Shown one piece after another: positions 34,501 through 35,697 of a stretch of DNA of 35,697 nt. The stretch lies in the NCBI RefSeq assembly GCF_000720925.1, contig NZ_JOEE01000014.1, positions 1-35,697 of the forward strand, read 5' to 3'. The position numbers were made by a program, and so were the translations under genes. Source of the stretch: Phycicoccus jejuensis (GTDB lineage: Bacteria; Actinomycetota; Actinomycetes; Actinomycetales; Dermatophilaceae). The notes below the pieces were generated by a model. It did no database searches, was not told the DNA's origin, and saw only the letters and a program-made list of their open reading frames with translations. The first letter of the stretch is position 1. Every line of letters starts with the position of its first letter.

Positions 34501-34925
34501 ACGCCGGTGCCGCCGACTTCGCTGCAGGCGGCTCCCTGTTGGGCGGAGCTGGTGTAGGTGGCGGTATGACCGCATACGTCACTCTTCGGGCGGCCGCCAA
34601 AGCAACGCCCGGCGCTGCGGTACGGCCAGTTGGTCAGGTGCTGGAGTCTGTGGAAGACGTAATAGCAAATCCGAGTCTCTTGGCGGGAAAGCATCCTGCC
34701 CAAGTTGAGAGCATCCTGCGCGGGAGTCCTGGCTGGGAGGTGGGGACTCTTGAGCGTGGCCGTAGTGCGGGGTCGGGTTGGACGTTCCGCGAGCGGAACT
34801 CGCAGGGGACCGACTGGACGGGACGGTACATTCAGTGGAGTCCCGGGTCGCCGCGTCACTTCAATGGCGAGCCCTATTGGAAAGTTTCCAGTGGTGAACT
34901 AGGCACAGTCAGGTTCGCGCAATGA
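28545..34925 (+). CDS. Secreted RHS/YD-repeat polymorphic toxin
   Basis: This 2126-aa protein has a Sec signal peptide (RRAPRP, then a hydrophobic VALVGVLATAMVVTVAA, cleavage near SSA-AP at residue ~32). An SpvB/TcdB-like N-terminal sheet region comes next (VAPSVSLDYSSASVDGK near 269; GLGWDYQPGFIERSY). YD/RHS repeats run from about 890 to 1750 (YDSLGRPVRV, YDATGRATQQ, YDLAGRVTAATDPD, YDKLGRKTG). The RHS core follows at about 1778-1856, ending in NPVSFSDPTGE. The last 270 residues are a non-RHS tip: a Gly/Arg/Pro linker with CSRC, a hydrophobic segment (1955-2019), then a 95-aa candidate toxin (2032-2126). ATG 28545 is set by an AAGGGGA site 5 nt upstream. An immunity candidate overlaps the stop. 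Confidence 0.92.
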   Translation: MSPRRAPRPIVALVGVLATAMVVTVAAPAASSAAPERIDYSRLPKPQVFKNLPHQDMVSAAKKETVRRHEYVAAGRKTDKPFPQSLSVKFAAGQRRASASATGISLSRQAASAGQANVTLLTPGQTKALGVNGLAFQVTSEDPSVTPSVDFSKWAQAGSAGYAQRLRLVRLPACAGGNANSSKCNVATQVASAQSANTITATVPPAVSGAKPTSTTTTYALTSGASGDTGSFAATSLAPSSTWSVSGAGGGFNWSYPVPTPSPATGSTVAPSVSLDYSSASVDGKVATSNNQSSWVGLGWDYQPGFIERSYRTCKDDESLPSASQTSDLCWAGEVLTLQFAGGGSGRLVKDDTLDVWRVEQDNGARVEHLDKAPNGAQGGEYWRVTDTSGVQYYFGLNRPPGASAAQETNSVLTVPVYGAKPADPCYSDTGFSASRCAQAYRWNLDYVEDPNGNAAVYSYAKEVNRYGPNSGTSGVAYDRAGYLTSIQYGMHNDAGSVFTTPASYKVLFNTADRCTGTGCSSSTDPTVWPDTPIDLECTSGTACQQHSPSFWTRKRLASIDTQYRTVSGTYTTVDSVALSQFYAANGLPTLNLGGITRTGYGTDGSSITMPQVTLQYADWDNRVTGVNQLLSPMVMSRLNQIRTETGQAIVVSYNADAGQNGRAKPVCTSTTIPSDPSTNATSCYPVSWTPPFAAKPVLDYFHKYVVTQVSVSDINTVATSAPTRISTYTYLGDPAWHFDNNELVPAARRTYGQFRGYGTVEVRTGNPNSFSNGVADAWTLTKTSYYRGMDGDRLPSGSRRVDLGATDNSVVADADGFADNPREVQTFAGTSRVGSTITNMSVVATSATHARPDVNPLKATIVRAEKVTELTNVPAGGTTLLNATTTTTYDSLGRPVRVNESGSSAATRCTGLTYADNETAWIRDRPAENIVSAETCPAVGTAQTTSAVLSQGRVYYDNSTTLGAAPSAGNPTMTQTALDAVGGTTRWAKATTSYDTYGRAKTATAYANAADSSTARSTLTTYLPATSAPTTQVTITNALNQSATTKLDPSRGVPVQSTDVGGLVTDAKVDALGRVVAVWNPGQSRAGNANTTYTYSLTQTAPPSVTTKTLVDPGNEAAVGYATSTQILNAFGDTRQTQTQTASGRLITESFVDSHGWVIRTENGWPTTGAPSTTVASTAATGIDSRTFTVYDATGRATQQTAYQGTTAKYSTKTVYSGDRTTTIPPTGGVTTTSIINGRGKTKELNTWTVAPTISGNTLSGGTAVRTVYTLDALDRLKAHTTAYNTSAASTWGNTYDLAGRVTAATDPDSGARSTKYNDLGETITTTDAKNQSLTYAYDKLGRKTGQYSGATTTGTQLAGWTYDTLLAGQPTSSTRFAGGKAYVKAITGYDSVTGRPTGTSLTLDETGFLPSYTRSYTYTSTGQLATETMPVTTDGTRGGVSVETLTHFYNAIGQLTGTGGKNAYVADTIYSPWGEVSQHVLGINTLRATLTYDRDVNTHRVNHVDFSGLMADPQIADITRTYDNAGNITKTVDIQGGAGAATQTTCYKYDTLQQLTEAWSATDACATTPTTTNNTKVGGPQKFWYSWTLDAATGRRDKQTKNAVPSGPATSVTDYKYLGYTNGTVSKPRALTSTSTSTSTSGATTGSTSYGYDANGATISRTVNGVTNTIAYGADQRTSSISTAAGTISFLNDADGDQLLRRDPGGVTTLFMGGTEVKYTASTNKADTTRYYSHGGVTVAMRTNLEGLTYLMRDHHDTAGVAFKASAQTVTRRFTDPYGNALGTPSGTWPNQRGFLDKQSNPAGIVDIGAREYDPTLGRFLSVDPVLDPGNPLQANGYSYGSNNPVSFSDPTGEIQIAGDTYGQGQYQDPSSGRVRNRPGDGARGGPGARTPGAGGACSRCADVPSQNDAKAWLNVLLARQRAEERAAHERKGYNPYIGGLGSNRPYQPEGKYDALVALGIFIAPFAVAGCVATGVVDCLAAAYAGAADFAAGGSLLGGAGVGGGMTAYVTLRAAAKATPGAAVRPVGQVLESVEDVIANPSLLAGKHPAQVESILRGSPGWEVGTLERGRSAGSGWTFRERNSQGTDWTGRYIQWSPGSPRHFNGEPYWKVSSGELGTVRFAQ

Positions 34926-35272
34926 CCGAGATGCATCCCGCCCTGTTGGCGAAACTCGTACGCAGCGTGGCTGTGCTTGCCCTTCCGTATGAAGACCAAG
35001 TGTCATGGCTTTCCTCGTTGGGCTTGGGCCGTCCTGAGTTCACTGACGAGCTTGCGCAGGAACTGGGTGACGGTGCTCGGCTCGGTGGGCAGTTCGTGGA
35101 TGCAGGGTGGCTCACGCCGGAAGCGTGTCAGAAAATCAATGAGATTGACGCTCTGCTGTCGTCGCGTGGAGGTCCTGCGAACGAAGAGTTCTGGCGACTG
35201 GAGGCCCTTCGTATGTCCCCTGAGTGGGCGCGAGTGAGGAAGCTCGCGCTCAGCGTCCTCGCCACCCTGTGA
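34922..35272 (+). CDS. Putative immunity protein for the RHS toxin tip (116 aa)
   Basis: The ATG at 34922 overlaps the RHS stop codon (ATGA), so it is translationally coupled. The 116-aa product is acidic, mostly helical by eye (MHPALLAKLVRSVAVLALPYEDQ, VGRPEFTDELAQELGD) and has no signal peptide, so it should stay in the cytosol. The sequence is not recognised. Position directly after a polymorphic toxin, small size and lower GC than the RHS core are what immunity genes show. No binding evidence is available from sequence alone. Confidence 0.7.
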   Translation: MTEMHPALLAKLVRSVAVLALPYEDQVSWLSSLGLGRPEFTDELAQELGDGARLGGQFVDAGWLTPEACQKINEIDALLSSRGGPANEEFWRLEALRMSPEWARVRKLALSVLATL

Positions 35273-35360
35273 GCCGCGTCAGGACGGGCAGATGGTCGAA
35301 GGCGGCCCGCCCACGACGACCTCAGCCACTCTGGCGAACGCAGGGCACATGGCCGGAGCC

Positions 35361-35697
35361 TGACCCGCTTTTCCGGACACCTGAGCTGAGGCGATGATCG
35401 TCTCGGAGAGGAGTCTGGGATGCCTGCTGCCAAACCACCGGAGTTCCGGCGTCGAGCAGTCGAGCTGACCCGGGTGCCGGGTGCGTCGGTCGCGACGATC
35501 GCCAAGGACCTGGGGATCAGCGAGTCTTGCCTGCGCCGTTGGATGGTCAAGGACGACGTCGACGCCGGCCGCCGTGAGGGCCTGACCTCGAGCGAGCACG
35601 AGGAGCTGGTCCGGCTGCGAAGAGAGAACCGCCGTCAGGCGATGGAGATCGAGATCCTCAAACGGGCCTCGGCCTACTTCGCGCAGGAGAACGTGCT
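35361..35697 (+). mobile_element. Left end of an IS3-family insertion sequence (truncated by window edge)
   Basis: A probable left inverted repeat starts at 35361 (tgacccgcttttccggacac), with the TGA end usual for IS3 elements. The orfA start follows 59 bp later. The right end and orfB lie outside the window. The element sits 88 bp after the immunity candidate stop. Confidence 0.7.
35420..35697 (+). CDS. IS3-family transposase OrfA, partial
   Basis: The visible 92 codons from ATG 35420 (site GGAGAGGAG about 7 nt upstream) start MPAAKPPEFRRRAVELTR. They contain a helix-turn-helix (SVATIAKDLGISESCLRRWM) and the leucine-rich coiled coil typical of OrfA (SSEHEELVRLRRENRRQAMEIEILKRASAYFAQEN). OrfA binds the ends and is joined to the OrfB DDE domain by a -1 frameshift that would lie beyond the window. 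No frameshift or stop is seen in the visible part, so the element may be intact. Confidence 0.85.
   Translation, partial: MPAAKPPEFRRRAVELTRVPGASVATIAKDLGISESCLRRWMVKDDVDAGRREGLTSSEHEELVRLRRENRRQAMEIEILKRASAYFAQENV

Noticed and set aside
35128..35599. Minus-strand ORFs overlapping the IS3 left end (35128-35550 and 35279-35599)
   Set aside because: They run antisense to orfA and the immunity candidate, with no domain features. The plus-strand reading with helix-turn-helix and coiled coil is far better supported.

Overview
The window is very GC-rich chromosomal DNA from an actinobacterium. A branch near Intrasporangiaceae/Dermatophilaceae (Janibacter/Phycicoccus/Knoellia-like) fits best, but this is judged by gene order and protein style only. 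From about 900 to 24140 the genes follow the order I remember from the mycobacterial Rv3202c-Rv3193c neighbourhood: adnA, adnB, nudC, mycoredoxin, uvrD2, whiB7, an ABC1/AarF kinase, a DUF2342 protein, a PDZ-Lon protease and a UPF0182 membrane protein. Lineage-specific extras sit among them: a phosphotransferase-like gene, an HhH-GPD glycosylase, zinc-ribbon proteins, a YgjP-like metallopeptidase, a NUDIX hydrolase, moaE and a PPA1309-family gene.

Region 1 (1-840) holds a 3' scrap of a probable DUF222/HNH endonuclease gene and a two-domain VOC protein. Region 2 (about 900-12000) is a DNA-repair and redox block: the AdnAB helicase-nuclease (AdnA has lost its Walker A lysine), a phosphotransferase-like protein with an acidic 7-residue repeat tail, NudC, mycoredoxin and UvrD2. 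Region 3 (12000-13110) is the whiB7 unit. It has a WhiB7-type promoter, an 80-codon leader ORF, and an RNA segment that can fold either as a 13-bp terminator or as a three-helix antiterminator, followed by whiB7, a 43-codon Arg-rich ORF and a closing hairpin. This looks like translation-coupled attenuation of an antibiotic-response regulator. Region 4 (13160-24140) is housekeeping, with tightly packed, often convergent or overlapping genes. Several genes in regions 2-4 start exactly 6 nt after a TAnnnT-like box, which suggests leaderless transcripts.

Region 5 starts after an initiator tRNA gene (24234-24307) and its terminator. From there to the right edge the DNA looks different: less GC-biased codons, a 660-bp stretch with no convincing gene, then two giant divergent secreted-protein genes. 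One encodes a DNRLRE/carbohydrate-binding-like protein (1106 aa, minus strand). The other encodes an RHS/YD-repeat protein (2126 aa, plus strand). The RHS protein ends in a 270-residue variable tip with a hydrophobic segment and a compact 95-residue putative toxin domain I cannot assign. A 116-aa ORF overlaps its stop codon by ATGA and is the obvious immunity candidate. The left end of an IS3-family insertion sequence lies 88 bp further on and runs off the window. Together these look like a horizontally acquired polymorphic-toxin island next to a tRNA gene.
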